Assembly: GCF_934309415.1 (NCBI RefSeq)
Contig: NZ_CAKRDI010000006.1
Location: 1 to 64,000, forward strand
Length of the DNA: 64,000 bases
Direction: 5' to 3'
Origin: an uncultured Mediterraneibacter sp.
GTDB taxonomy: Bacteria; Bacillota; Clostridia; Lachnospirales; Lachnospiraceae
Positions 16,227 through 24,809 of the stretch are shown here, in pieces. Below the pieces are notes generated by a model. That model did no database searches and was not told the DNA's origin. It saw only the letters and a list, made by a program, of their open reading frames with translations. Each line of letters starts with the position of its first letter. The stretch's first letter is position 1. The position numbers and the translations under genes are program-made.

Positions 16227-16369
16227 GTTACTGTTCACAGCATAGCTGCAAACAGTAACGTATCTCGTCATTTAGAATCGCCTTTGGCGATGGACGAGAT
16301 ACATTCAGTCCAAAACGTGCATCCTCCATGTCAATCAGCAGAGTGATTGACATGGGAGTGAACAGTAAC
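16227..16369 (+). repeat. Full-length three-hairpin element, copy 4 (forward)
   Basis: 143 bp from GTTACTGTTCACAGC to GTGAACAGTAAC, flanked by perfect 8-bp repeats AAACAGAT (16219-16226 and 16370-16377). Hairpin 2 has the paired change CGTC/GACG relative to CGCC/GGCG. Hairpin 1 uses CAGC/GCTG where others have CAGG/CCTG. It fills the gap between trxA and rpiB. Confidence 0.95.
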
Positions 16370-16470
16370 AAACAGATACTTTCTTTTGTCTCTTCCGTAA
16401 TAATGAACAAAATAATTTTTCAGACACATTCTCATTCAAAGGATACACTTTCTGACTTAAATATTCACAT

Positions 16471-16512
16471 TGAAAAAACGGGAAATCTTCTCTCGATCTC
16501 CCGTTTCGTATT
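16471..16512 (-). terminator. Terminator of trxA
   Basis: AAACGGGAGATC / GATTTCCCGTTT followed by a T run on the minus strand, about 45 bp after the trxA stop. Confidence 0.8.
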
Positions 16513-16555
16513 ACCTATCGTATTTCTCAGATTTCTACCTGATTATAACACTTAA

Positions 16556-16864
16556 TTATTTCACCAGCTCTAACAGTGCACTCTTCGGAACTGCTCCGAT
16601 CTGTCTTCCGGCTTCTTCTCCATTCTTGAATGCGATAAATGTCGGAATGCTCATCACTCTGTATTTCTGTGCAATGTCCATGTTCTCATCGATATTGATC
16701 TGGCATACTTTCACATCAGCCTCTTCTTCTGCTACTTCATCCACAACCGGACTCATCATCTTGCACGGTCCACACCAGTCTGCATAAAAATCAACCAGTA
16801 CTGGTTTATCTGCCTGTAATACTTCCTGTTCGAAATTATCTACTGTCAATTTTGTAACTGCCAT
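16556..16864 (-). CDS. trxA: Thioredoxin
   Basis: A 102-residue thiol-disulfide carrier of the cytoplasm. It has the canonical VDFYADWCGPCKMMSP (C31, C34), the cis-proline loop MSIPTFIAF and the final G of KNGEEAGRQIG. AAGGAGG precedes the ATG chosen; an open extension of 54 codons upstream has no support. It is reduced by the product of trxB at 2.4 kb. Confidence 0.95.
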   Translation of the reverse strand: MAVTKLTVDNFEQEVLQADKPVLVDFYADWCGPCKMMSPVVDEVAEEEADVKVCQINIDENMDIAQKYRVMSIPTFIAFKNGEEAGRQIGAVPKSALLELVK

Positions 16865-17118
16865 CTCTATATCCTCCTTAATATCTGAATCCCCAGCACG
16901 CTTCATTCTAAAATCCTGTTTCAGCCCGTGCTGGTTTTCTATTCTTTTCATTTCTCCCCTATAGTATATCACATCTTTCAGAATTTCCGTCACAAATGTT
17001 ACACTTTTCTTTCTTAATAAATTCATAATATTTACTGCACTCTTTTGTCACAATTTGGTAATAACATTGTAAATGATAATAAATAAGGGGATTTTTTATT
17101 ATTGAAGGGAGTTTTACA

Positions 17119-17715
17119 ATGACAAATGAACAGTACCATGCACTGATTCATCCATATAATGATGCGTTAAATCTGATTCTGACAAGGCTTGAGATTCTCA
17201 ACCACGGAGCCAGTGACTGCGAGGATACCCGTCCGATCCACAGCATCACACACCGTATCAAAGAAAAGGACAGCATGGAGAAAAAGCTAAAGAAAAAAGA
17301 TTCTAACGGAAGTGTTCAGGATGCCCGTACTCTGTTGAAAGATATCGCTGGAATCCGGGTGATCTGCTTTTTTGAACGGGATATTTATAATCTCGTCGCT
17401 TCTCTTAAAAAACAGACGGATCTGATCGTAATTGCTGAAAAAGATTACATCAAATGTCCAAAATCAAACGGATACCGAAGTTTTCACCTGATCCTGGGCG
17501 TTCCTGTCTATTCTATGGAGGATATGGAATATTATCCTGTAGAAATTCAGTTCCGCACTATTTCCATGGATTTCTGGGCTGCCATGGAACACCGAATCTG
17601 TTATAAATCACAGCCATTTGAGGAAATTGAAATGCAAAGCGCTTTCCGGCAGTATGCAGAAATACTGGATGGAATGGAAAAATCTTTTGAAGTATACAGT
17701 GAAAACTGTAGTTAA
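17119..17715 (+). CDS. Small alarmone synthetase (RelA/SpoT domain)
   Basis: A 198-residue GTP pyrophosphokinase domain protein like RelQ/YjbM, which makes (p)ppGpp. Visible are DIAGIRVICFFERDIY, the substrate loop KSNGYRSFHL and VEIQFRTISMDFWAAMEHR-YK. It lacks the hydrolase domain and the TGS/ACT regulatory parts of long Rel. The size fits RelQ (about 210). GGGAG precedes the start. It is alone on the plus strand between minus-strand genes and ends in an unusual long-loop terminator. Confidence 0.92.
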   Translation: MTNEQYHALIHPYNDALNLILTRLEILNHGASDCEDTRPIHSITHRIKEKDSMEKKLKKKDSNGSVQDARTLLKDIAGIRVICFFERDIYNLVASLKKQTDLIVIAEKDYIKCPKSNGYRSFHLILGVPVYSMEDMEYYPVEIQFRTISMDFWAAMEHRICYKSQPFEEIEMQSAFRQYAEILDGMEKSFEVYSENCS

Positions 17716-17719
17716 ACAG

Positions 17720-17830
17720 AAAGCTCTCAGTCTTGTATGATAGATATGTTTTACAGTAAAACAAACTTTTATTACTTTGTTTGTTCTGCTGCCAATAATA
17801 TATCATCATAAAATTCTGAGAGCTTTTTTT
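17720..17830 (+). terminator. Long-loop terminator after the alarmone synthetase gene
   Basis: AAAGCTCTCAG / CTGAGAGCTTT followed by a T run, with about 83 bases between the arms. Inside is a smaller ACAAAC / GTTTGT hairpin. Such a loop could host a small RNA, but nothing shows that directly. Confidence 0.65.
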
Positions 17831-17863
17831 AATTTTATTACTGATATCTCAGAGTGTGTCTTG

Positions 17864-17919
17864 TGTTACTGTTTAGACCAAAGCTAATCACCTTGCTGAT
17901 TGGCATGGAGGATGCACAC
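17864..17919 (-). repeat. Fragment of the three-hairpin element
   Basis: GTTACTGTTTAGACC...GGCATGGAGGATGCACA: left end plus hairpin 3 remnant in reverse orientation. It is preceded by TCAGAGTGTGTCTTGT, a clipped copy of the second repeat family. Confidence 0.75.
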
Positions 17920-17931
17920 TATGCAGATTGA

Positions 17932-19203
17932 TTACGCTTCATCAATCGCTTTTCCGATATCATGTCTCATATATTTATTCTCAAATTTTACCCACTCTGT
18001 TGCTGCATAAGCATTTGCACGGGCTTCTTTGAGGTCTTTTCCTTTGGCTGTCACACCGAGAACACGTCCACCATTTGTAACAATCTGATCTCCGTCAAAT
18101 TTTGTTCCTGCATGGAAGCAGTAATATCCTTCATGTTTCTTGAATTCATCCAGTCCTTCGATCGGGAATCCTTTCTCATATTTTACAGGATATCCATCAG
18201 AAGCAAGAACAACACATACAGCCGCATTATCTTCAAACTGAAGATCTACCTGATCCAGTGTTCCATCAATACAAGCCTCAACTACTTCGATAATATCATT
18301 CTTCATTCTAGGAAGAACCACCTGTGCTTCCGGATCACCAAAACGGGCATTGTACTCCAGAACCTTTGGACCATCTGCTGTCAGCATCAGTCCAAAGAAA
18401 ATAACTCCTTTGAACGGACGTCCTTCTGCTGCCATTGCATCTACCGTTGCCTGATAAATGTAATTGTTGCAGAAGTCTTCCACTTCTTTTGTATAGAACG
18501 GGCTCGGAGAGAATGTTCCCATACCACCTGTATTCAGACCTGTGTCTCCGTCTCCGGCTCTCTTATGGTCCTGAGCACTTGTCATTGTCTTGATTGTCTT
18601 TCCATCTACGAAAGAAAGTACAGAAACTTCACGTCCTGTCATGAATTCTTCAATGACCATCTCATTTCCGGCAGAACCAAACTTCTTATCCAGCATGATT
18701 TCTTTTACGCCTGCTTTTGCTTCTTCCAGATCCTGACAGATCAGAACACCTTTTCCAAGAGCAAGTCCGTCTGCTTTTAATACGATCGGGAATTTTGCAT
18801 TTTCAAGATAAGCAAGTGCTGCATCCGGATCTGTAAAGTTCTCATATGCAGCTGTAGGGATGTTATATTTCTTCATCAGATCTTTTGAAAATGCTTTGGA
18901 ACCTTCCAGAATTGCCGCATTCTTTCTTGGTCCAAATGTACGGATTCCTGCTTCTTCCATCAGATCTACAAGACCGCCTACCAGCGGATCATCCATACCT
19001 ACAATACAAAGATCAATCGCATTCTCTTTTGCGAATGCAACCAGCTTGTCGAATTCCATTGCTCCGATTGCAACACATTCTGCATATTCAGCAATTCCTG
19101 CATTTCCCGGTGCACAGTAGATCTTGTCAGCCTTTGGGCTTTTTGCCACACTTGCTGCAATTGCATGTTCTCTTCCGCCACTACCTACAATTAATACTTT
19201 CAT
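17932..19203 (-). CDS. purD: Phosphoribosylamine-glycine ligase
   Basis: A 423-residue ATP-grasp enzyme of purine synthesis (PRA + glycine + ATP to GAR). It has the N-terminal LIVGSGGREHAIA, the ATP-grasp core VLKADGLALGKGV, and NTGGMGTFSPSPF and EYNARFGDPEAQVVLPR further on. It is the last gene of the purE-M-N-D run on the minus strand, with a 94-bp gap from purN that could carry an extra promoter. Confidence 0.97.
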   Translation of the reverse strand: MKVLIVGSGGREHAIAASVAKSPKADKIYCAPGNAGIAEYAECVAIGAMEFDKLVAFAKENAIDLCIVGMDDPLVGGLVDLMEEAGIRTFGPRKNAAILEGSKAFSKDLMKKYNIPTAAYENFTDPDAALAYLENAKFPIVLKADGLALGKGVLICQDLEEAKAGVKEIMLDKKFGSAGNEMVIEEFMTGREVSVLSFVDGKTIKTMTSAQDHKRAGDGDTGLNTGGMGTFSPSPFYTKEVEDFCNNYIYQATVDAMAAEGRPFKGVIFFGLMLTADGPKVLEYNARFGDPEAQVVLPRMKNDIIEVVEACIDGTLDQVDLQFEDNAAVCVVLASDGYPVKYEKGFPIEGLDEFKKHEGYYCFHAGTKFDGDQIVTNGGRVLGVTAKGKDLKEARANAYAATEWVKFENKYMRHDIGKAIDEA

Positions 19204-19297
19204 GCTTTTCTCCTTTTCTTCTGAAAAAGCGTCCGCTAAATCGCAGACGCTTTTAATTCTCTGTTCTGCGCAGTTTCTTTCTTAACTGTTCACAGCC

Positions 19298-19924
19298 TTA
19301 CATCTCCACAATCGTTCTGTGGCCTTCTACTTTCACTTTGCCATTTGCGATCAGGTCAATTGCCTTTGGAAGAATCTTCCATTCTGCCTGCTCCATGACT
19401 CTTCTCTGAAGCACTTCCGGTGTATCACCATTCTGTACTTCTACTGCTTTCTGTAAAATGATCGGGCCTGTATCTGTTCCTTCATCTACAAAATGAACGG
19501 TTGCTCCAACCACCTTCACGCCACGCTCAAGAGCTGCTTCGTGTACTTTCAATCCGTAAAATCCGGTTCCGCAGAAAGACGGAATCAGAGATGGATGGAT
19601 ATTGATCATTTTATTTGTATATTTTGCGATCATCTGTGCCGGAATCACTACCAGATATCCTGCCAGTACGATCAGATCCGGTTCATACGCATCCACTGCT
19701 TTGATCAGTTCTTCATTAAAGATCTCTCTTGATGCATAATCTTTCGGTGAAACACACTGCGCCGGAATCCCATTGTCCTTTGCCCGCTGTAACGCATAAG
19801 CATTCTTATTGTTACTGATCACGCCCACCAGTTCTGTGTTCGTGATCAGACCATTCTTCACACTGTCAATGATCGCCTGCAGATTGGTTCCTCCACCGGA
19901 CACCATTACAACGACTCTTAACAT
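19298..19924 (-). CDS. purN: Phosphoribosylglycinamide formyltransferase (folate-dependent)
   Basis: A 208-residue enzyme transferring the formyl group from 10-formyl-THF to GAR. It shows VVMVSGGGTNLQAI, the catalytic region KMINIHPSLIPSFCGTGFYG and VGATVHFVDEGTDTG. The start overlaps the purM stop by 7 bp, so the two are translationally coupled. Confidence 0.96.
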   Translation of the reverse strand: MLRVVVMVSGGGTNLQAIIDSVKNGLITNTELVGVISNNKNAYALQRAKDNGIPAQCVSPKDYASREIFNEELIKAVDAYEPDLIVLAGYLVVIPAQMIAKYTNKMINIHPSLIPSFCGTGFYGLKVHEAALERGVKVVGATVHFVDEGTDTGPIILQKAVEVQNGDTPEVLQRRVMEQAEWKILPKAIDLIANGKVKVEGHRTIVEM

Positions 19925-20943
19925 AAAGTCACTCCTTTTTCACCGGCTTCAATCTTACCTACTACATACGGTGCATCTCCTGCTACGCGGATTGCTTCCA
20001 TTGTCTTATCTACATCTGCCGGATCTACAGCAAGTACCATTCCAAGTCCCATGTTAAATGTGTTGTACATCATCTGTTCTTCAATCTCTCCCTCTTTTGC
20101 AAGTTTTGCAAAGATCGGAGGAATCGGATAGCTGTTCTTCTCTACCACTGCATGTGTACCTTCTTTTAACATACGCGGAATATTCTCATAGAAACCGCCG
20201 CCTGTGATATGGCTGCATGCTTTCACAGTCACACCGGCGTTCTTGATGCTCTTTAATGCTTTCACATAGATTCTTGTAGGAGCAAGTAATGCCTCTCCAA
20301 GTGTAGTTCCAAGATCATCATAATATGTATCCAGAGATTCTTTTGTAATATTGAATACTTTTCTTACCAGTGAAAATCCATTGCTGTGTACTCCTGTAGA
20401 AGCCATTCCGATCAGAACATCTCCTGCCTGAAGATTCTCTCCTGTGATCATCTCTTTCTTATCGCACACGCCAACAGCAAATCCTGCAAGGTCATATTCG
20501 TCCTCCGGCATCAGTCCCGGATGCTCTGCTGTCTCTCCACCGATCAGTGCTGCATCAGACTGCTTGCATCCTTCTGCCACACCTTTTACGATAGAAGCTA
20601 TCTTTTCCGGATAGTTCTTTCCACATGCAATATAATCAAGGAAGAATAACGGCTCTCCTCCTGCACATGCAATATCATTTACACACATGGCAACTGCATC
20701 GATACCGATTGTGTCATGTTTGTCCATAACCATTGCAAGTTTTACCTTTGTACCACATCCGTCAGTTCCTGAAAGAAGTACAGGCTCTTCCATCTCTTTA
20801 ATCTTTGCAAGAGAGAACGCTCCTGAGAATCCTCCAAGACCTCCGAGTACTTCCGGACGCATTGTTTCTTTTACATATTCTTTCATCAGTTCCACTGATT
20901 TGTAGCCAGCCTCGATATCAACACCTGATGTTTTATAATCCAT
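19918..20943 (-). CDS. purM: Phosphoribosylformylglycinamidine cyclo-ligase (AIR synthetase)
   Basis: A 341-residue enzyme closing the imidazole ring to give AIR. It starts YKTSGVDIEAGYKSV and has LSGTDGCGTKVKLA, MCVNDIACAGGEPLFFLDY, ALIGGETAEHPG and HITGGGFYENIPR, all typical of PurM. It lies between purE and purN in one minus-strand run. Confidence 0.97.
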   Translation of the reverse strand: MDYKTSGVDIEAGYKSVELMKEYVKETMRPEVLGGLGGFSGAFSLAKIKEMEEPVLLSGTDGCGTKVKLAMVMDKHDTIGIDAVAMCVNDIACAGGEPLFFLDYIACGKNYPEKIASIVKGVAEGCKQSDAALIGGETAEHPGLMPEDEYDLAGFAVGVCDKKEMITGENLQAGDVLIGMASTGVHSNGFSLVRKVFNITKESLDTYYDDLGTTLGEALLAPTRIYVKALKSIKNAGVTVKACSHITGGGFYENIPRMLKEGTHAVVEKNSYPIPPIFAKLAKEGEIEEQMMYNTFNMGLGMVLAVDPADVDKTMEAIRVAGDAPYVVGKIEAGEKGVTLC

Positions 20944-21016
20944 AATCTTATCTCCTTATCCACCCGCAGAATCCTGCTTGTCACAGAGTTACTGTGACCA
21001 GTACTGTATCTTATTA

Positions 21017-21529
21017 TTATTTTTCTTTCAGATATTCCTCATAACCAACCTTTGCAAGTTTGTCTGCCTTTGCCTGTACGGTCTCTTTCATTTCAGCAGA
21101 GTATGCTTTGAGTTTTTCAAGAAGTTCCGGATCAGACATTGCAAGCATCTTAGCTGCCAGGATTGCTGCATTCATACCGCCATCAATCGCAACTGTGGCA
21201 ACCGGGATTCCAGGCGGCATCTGAACGATGGAATAAAGTGCATCCATACCATCCAGATTCTTTCCTGACATCGGTACTCCAATCACCGGCATCGGGAACA
21301 GTGCTGCACACATTCCCGGCAGATGTGCTGCCATTCCTGCTCCTGCAATAATTACTTTTATTCCTTTTCCCTCTGCTGCCTTGGCCCAGTCAAAAAATAC
21401 ATCCGGCATGCGGTGTGCAGAGATGATCGTCATCTCATAATCAATACCAAATTTTTCCAGAGTAGCTGCTGCTTTGCTCATTACCTTCAAGTCTGAGTCA
21501 CTGCCCATGACAATTCCTACTTTTGGCAT
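21017..21529 (-). CDS. purE: N5-carboxyaminoimidazole ribonucleotide mutase
   Basis: A 170-residue class I PurE: VGIVMGSDSDLKVM, ISAHRMPD, IAGAGMAAHLPG and VIGVPMSGKNLDGMDALYSI. It moves the carboxyl group of N5-CAIR to give CAIR. It is first in the purE-M-N-D order. No purK is in the window, so its partner or a class II mode would be elsewhere. AAGGAGG precedes the start. Confidence 0.96.
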   Translation of the reverse strand: MPKVGIVMGSDSDLKVMSKAAATLEKFGIDYEMTIISAHRMPDVFFDWAKAAEGKGIKVIIAGAGMAAHLPGMCAALFPMPVIGVPMSGKNLDGMDALYSIVQMPPGIPVATVAIDGGMNAAILAAKMLAMSDPELLEKLKAYSAEMKETVQAKADKLAKVGYEEYLKEK

Positions 21530-21586
21530 GTTAATTCCTCCTTCAGTGGTCTGTACATTTATTAATCATTCTTATTAAAGTTTCAT

Positions 21587-21607
21587 GTTTACAGGATATC
21601 TGTAAAC
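21587..21607. repeat. Clipped hairpin 1-like palindrome
   Basis: GTTTACAGGATATCTGTAAAC, like the inner part of hairpin 1, in the purE leader just after the M29 peptidase stop. Confidence 0.5.
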
Positions 21608-21615
21608 ACTGCTTA

Positions 21616-23703
21616 TCAAAGACCTGCATCATCCAAAGGTTTATTCAGCACTTCTGTCCCCGGCAATACAAATCTTCCGTTCTCTAATAGTATAATGTGT
21701 TTCCCTTCTTTTGTCACTACACATATTTCTTCTAACTCTTCATAAGGTATGGTTATATCTGTATGACAATTGAAGTATGCTTTTGACACATCTTCCTTTC
21801 TTAAAAGAGAACAGGAGTTGTCTTTTGCTACGATTTCTTTTCCGTTTGGATTATAAACACGGATCTCCTCACTCCAGGAATAACAGGTATCGCCCACTGC
21901 AAAATGAGGGCCTGTCTTTTCTGCGATCAGAATCGGCATTTTATCTTCAATTCCATATTTCCTTGCTGCCACATAGGCTGTTGTATTTGTTCCGATGGCA
22001 AATTCACCAATTGGAAGTGTCTCATGATTTTTCAATACATTATCATAAATATATTTGCGGTTTTCCGCTGCATCTTCAAAATTGTCGCAGGTATAATCTG
22101 TAATCTTTCCATCTTCAAATGTGATCTTCAGATTCTGATACTGAAGTCCGTCCAGATATACACTGCTGACATTCAGCACACCATTTGTCCCCTCCAGGAC
22201 AGGAGACGTGAACACTTCACCCACCGGGATATTGACATCTGCCACGCAGTTTTCAAAAATCGTTTCTTTTTCCGGATTCTTCAAACGATGCAGTTCCACA
22301 TGGAGATCTGTCTGATTTTCTCCTTTTCCTTTGATCAGCACGTACTGTCCCTGATCCAGTGCATCGATCATCGTCTGCTGCACCTGCTCATAGAGCTTTG
22401 CATCCAGTGTATTGATCTTAATAACTTCATCAAAGATTTCCGCATATTCAGCACCAATCTCCGGCACCGGATAAGCTACAATCGTAAAGCTGCGTTCCTC
22501 TCCTTTGATGTACTCATTCGTAATCTGACCAGAACGGCTGCTGTACAAAAGCTCCAGTTCTCTCTGTTCTTCTGAGTAAGACGGTGCCGCCTCTTTTGCC
22601 TCCGGAGAAAATGGTACTTCACCAAAAATCTCCATCACAGCCGGTCCTGCAAATCCTGATGCCAGTTCCTTATGTTGTTCATAAACTGTACGCATCACTT
22701 CCAGTTTCCGCTCAATATAACGCTTGTCCATGAAAAGTGCCTGGTCCTGGCGATGATCGTAATCATACTGCTTGTTCGCAATTCCACCATAATAACCAAT
22801 CTTATGGTGCTCCCTCTTCGTGATCACACTGGAAGCTGCACGGTAAATAACCGGCTTCAGTCCCATCTTTCTGAAATTCTCGATCGCGATTCGGATTACT
22901 TTCTCGAATCCCAGACTATAACGGATATTTACAACCGATTTCTTTGACAGATCTTTTCCTGTATTAATGAATCCGATCCGATATCCTTCTGTATAAACAT
23001 CTGCCATCTTCTGCAGTGTCTCCTGTGGAAGATTTCTCAGACGATGTGCTGTCCCAAGTTCATTCTTCGTAATATATTCTCCAAAACGATAGAGATATTC
23101 ATCCTGTTCCAGATCTGCATGCTCAATGATATCTGACGCAAAAGAACAGGACGGATCCATCTGTTCCTGAATACGGTCTGCAAAAAAGACATCACAATAA
23201 TCACTTGCATACCAGTAAAAGATATCCCTGATCTGTGTTACAGCCGGCACACCCTCTTCTGTATTTTCAAAACAGTTGTAGACTTCAATAAACAACTCAT
23301 ACAAAATCGTCAGATAATCCATTCTTCCTTCAAAAGCATATGGAATACCGCTTCGCATCTCTGCATACAGCATACTTAAAAGCTGCCCCATCTCGCCATA
23401 CTGTTTCACTGCATACTCCGGATTTGCATAACTGTTCTCATAATTTTCTCCCAGAAGATCACTGTACAGAGATTCATTCAAGCTTCTCATCTCTTCCAAG
23501 CTTAATTTATCCCAGATTCCATCTGCCACTTTCTTTCTTACATTTTCTACCTCTAAAAGAAAAAGAACCGTGTTCTGAAAGTACGGAATATATTCTTTCT
23601 CCACGGTTTCTTCTGTCACGATGCCCCGCAGTCGCTCCACTGCAAGTGCATGACGCTGTTCACACTGTTCATTTTTCTCATTCTGTCTGTCTGTCCAACT
23701 CAT
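21616..23703 (-). CDS. M29-type aminopeptidase with long N-terminal extension
   Basis: A 695-residue protein. The C-terminal half resembles M29 (aminopeptidase T) metallopeptidases: NIPVGEVFTSPV, LPIGEFAIGTNTTAYV and EKTGPHFAVGDTCYSW hold the metal-ligand Glu/His/Asp set. The N-terminal 270 residues are mostly helical and acidic and are not part of classical M29 enzymes (about 410 residues). No signal peptide is seen, so it should act in the cytoplasm on peptides. It overlaps the upstream small membrane protein gene by 4 bp. Substrate unknown. Confidence 0.85.
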   Translation of the reverse strand: MSWTDRQNEKNEQCEQRHALAVERLRGIVTEETVEKEYIPYFQNTVLFLLEVENVRKKVADGIWDKLSLEEMRSLNESLYSDLLGENYENSYANPEYAVKQYGEMGQLLSMLYAEMRSGIPYAFEGRMDYLTILYELFIEVYNCFENTEEGVPAVTQIRDIFYWYASDYCDVFFADRIQEQMDPSCSFASDIIEHADLEQDEYLYRFGEYITKNELGTAHRLRNLPQETLQKMADVYTEGYRIGFINTGKDLSKKSVVNIRYSLGFEKVIRIAIENFRKMGLKPVIYRAASSVITKREHHKIGYYGGIANKQYDYDHRQDQALFMDKRYIERKLEVMRTVYEQHKELASGFAGPAVMEIFGEVPFSPEAKEAAPSYSEEQRELELLYSSRSGQITNEYIKGEERSFTIVAYPVPEIGAEYAEIFDEVIKINTLDAKLYEQVQQTMIDALDQGQYVLIKGKGENQTDLHVELHRLKNPEKETIFENCVADVNIPVGEVFTSPVLEGTNGVLNVSSVYLDGLQYQNLKITFEDGKITDYTCDNFEDAAENRKYIYDNVLKNHETLPIGEFAIGTNTTAYVAARKYGIEDKMPILIAEKTGPHFAVGDTCYSWSEEIRVYNPNGKEIVAKDNSCSLLRKEDVSKAYFNCHTDITIPYEELEEICVVTKEGKHIILLENGRFVLPGTEVLNKPLDDAGL

Positions 23704-24074
23704 AATCCAAGACCTCCTACAAAAATAGCGAGAAACAGCAGGATTACAAAAATTGCCATTCCAATCCCGATTTTACAACTCAGATAATTCCTTTCCCGCT
23801 CTTTAAATCCATTCACTGCATAATTTATTCCAAAAACTGCAAGTGCAAATGCCAGTACTGCCAGACCTCCTACAATCCCTGCCGCATTTCCCCGCATCCA
23901 GAATGCATACGCCACACAGCCGGCCAGGTCAGCGATTGCAAGAGCTGAACACCAGCAGGATAAAATTCCTCTTCTTGCCTGTTTATATTTAGGCTGCCCA
24001 TATTTTCTTGTTGTACCTTTTTTCTTATCTTTCCCTTTTGTACGCTCATCCGCGTTTTTCCCGTTTCCGAACAT
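23700..24074 (-). CDS. Small membrane protein, DUF6142-like
   Basis: A 124-residue protein: a 35-residue highly basic N-terminus (K, R, G rich), then three hydrophobic segments (about 40-58, 65-85 and 100-122). It resembles proteins I remember as DUF6142; that is uncertain. AAGGAGG precedes the ATG. It overlaps both the VanZ-like gene (29 bp) and the M29 peptidase gene (4 bp), so the three are one transcription unit. Function unknown. Confidence 0.8.
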   Translation of the reverse strand: MFGNGKNADERTKGKDKKKGTTRKYGQPKYKQARRGILSCWCSALAIADLAGCVAYAFWMRGNAAGIVGGLAVLAFALAVFGINYAVNGFKERERNYLSCKIGIGMAIFVILLFLAIFVGGLGL

Positions 24075-24522
24075 GATGCCTCCTTATCAGGTTAGAAATA
24101 ATAAATAAAACAAATCCCAGCACACCACCAATTGTGTTCAGGAAAATATCATCTACGTCAAAACTGCCTACTCTCGTCAAAAGCTGCAGTACTTCCACAC
24201 AAAGACTCAACCCCATACTGTAGAACAATGTCCTGAAAAAACTTCTGCTTTTTCCTGCCATTGTCAGGAAATAACCAAATGGCATAAAAATCAGAATATT
24301 TCCAAACAGATTAGAGAACACGGCAAATGTTCCCAATTGATCTCTGTAAATTATAAATCTCTTTATCTCTCTGAAAAGGACAAGATTATAGTGGTAATCC
24401 TGCATAACTCCTTCCCGTCCATACCAGTCTGAAAGGAAGAGGAAATATACAAGAAAAAAAATATATAAGATAAACAGGACCTTGCCAAGTGTCCTGATTC
24501 TTTTCGCTTCTTTATTTGTCAA
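24046..24522 (-). CDS. VanZ-like membrane protein
   Basis: A 158-residue membrane protein of the VanZ-like family: four hydrophobic segments, NLFGNILIFMPFGYFL, and EVLQLLTRVGSFDVDDIFLNT near the C-terminus, which are the conserved features. The start codon is TTG after AAGGTG. VanZ of Tn1546 gives teicoplanin tolerance, but chromosomal relatives are widespread without a proven role, so no resistance is claimed. Confidence 0.9.
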   Translation of the reverse strand: MTNKEAKRIRTLGKVLFILYIFFLVYFLFLSDWYGREGVMQDYHYNLVLFREIKRFIIYRDQLGTFAVFSNLFGNILIFMPFGYFLTMAGKSRSFFRTLFYSMGLSLCVEVLQLLTRVGSFDVDDIFLNTIGGVLGFVLFIISNLIRRHHVRKREKRG

Positions 24523-24590
24523 AATCCAACACCTTCATGAATGTTTAAAATTTTATATATAGCAGAAATGTTTTCTGTAAGATGTAAGAA

Positions 24591-24620
24591 AGTCCCCTCT
24601 TCACATTTTAAGAGGGGACT
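24591..24620. terminator. Terminator between the pyr operon and the VanZ-like gene
   Basis: AGTCCCCTCTT / AAGAGGGGACT, an 11-bp perfect stem, about 25 bp after the stop of the 49-residue gene. Confidence 0.8.
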
Positions 24621-24645
24621 GCCCTTTTTATCATTTACACTCTGC

Positions 24646-24795
24646 TTAGAATGTAATATCGTTTTTATTTTTCAGAAGAGAGGCTCCATTCACAATCGAA
24701 ACGATTCCAGTCGCAATCCCCACAACCAATACGATGATTCCGACAGCTATGCTTCCTGCTCCACTGTTTCTCATGGTACGATACGCTTTTTCCAT
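24646..24795 (-). CDS. Small single-span membrane protein, 49 aa
   Basis: A short gene missed by length cut-offs. The protein starts MEKAYRTMRNSGAGSIAVG, continues with one strongly hydrophobic span rich in I, V and G (about residues 15-38) and ends in a basic tail (LLKNKND). AAGGAGG lies 9 bases before the ATG. It follows pyrE by 14 bp on the same strand and is followed by a strong terminator, so it is the last gene of the pyr operon. Similar short proteins occur in related genomes as far as I remember. Function unknown. Confidence 0.75.
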   Translation of the reverse strand: MEKAYRTMRNSGAGSIAVGIIVLVVGIATGIVSIVNGASLLKNKNDITF

Positions 24796-24809
24796 AAAAA
24801 CGCGCCTCC

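Noticed and set aside
16227..16369. Element read as a known insertion sequence end
   Set aside because: The ends do not match a family I can name with confidence, and no transposase frame is inside any copy.
17962..18780. 272-codon open frame on the plus strand
   Set aside because: Antisense shadow of purD with improbable composition.
24046..24522. Glycopeptide resistance gene vanZ
   Set aside because: VanZ-like chromosomal proteins are common and no other van genes are nearby.
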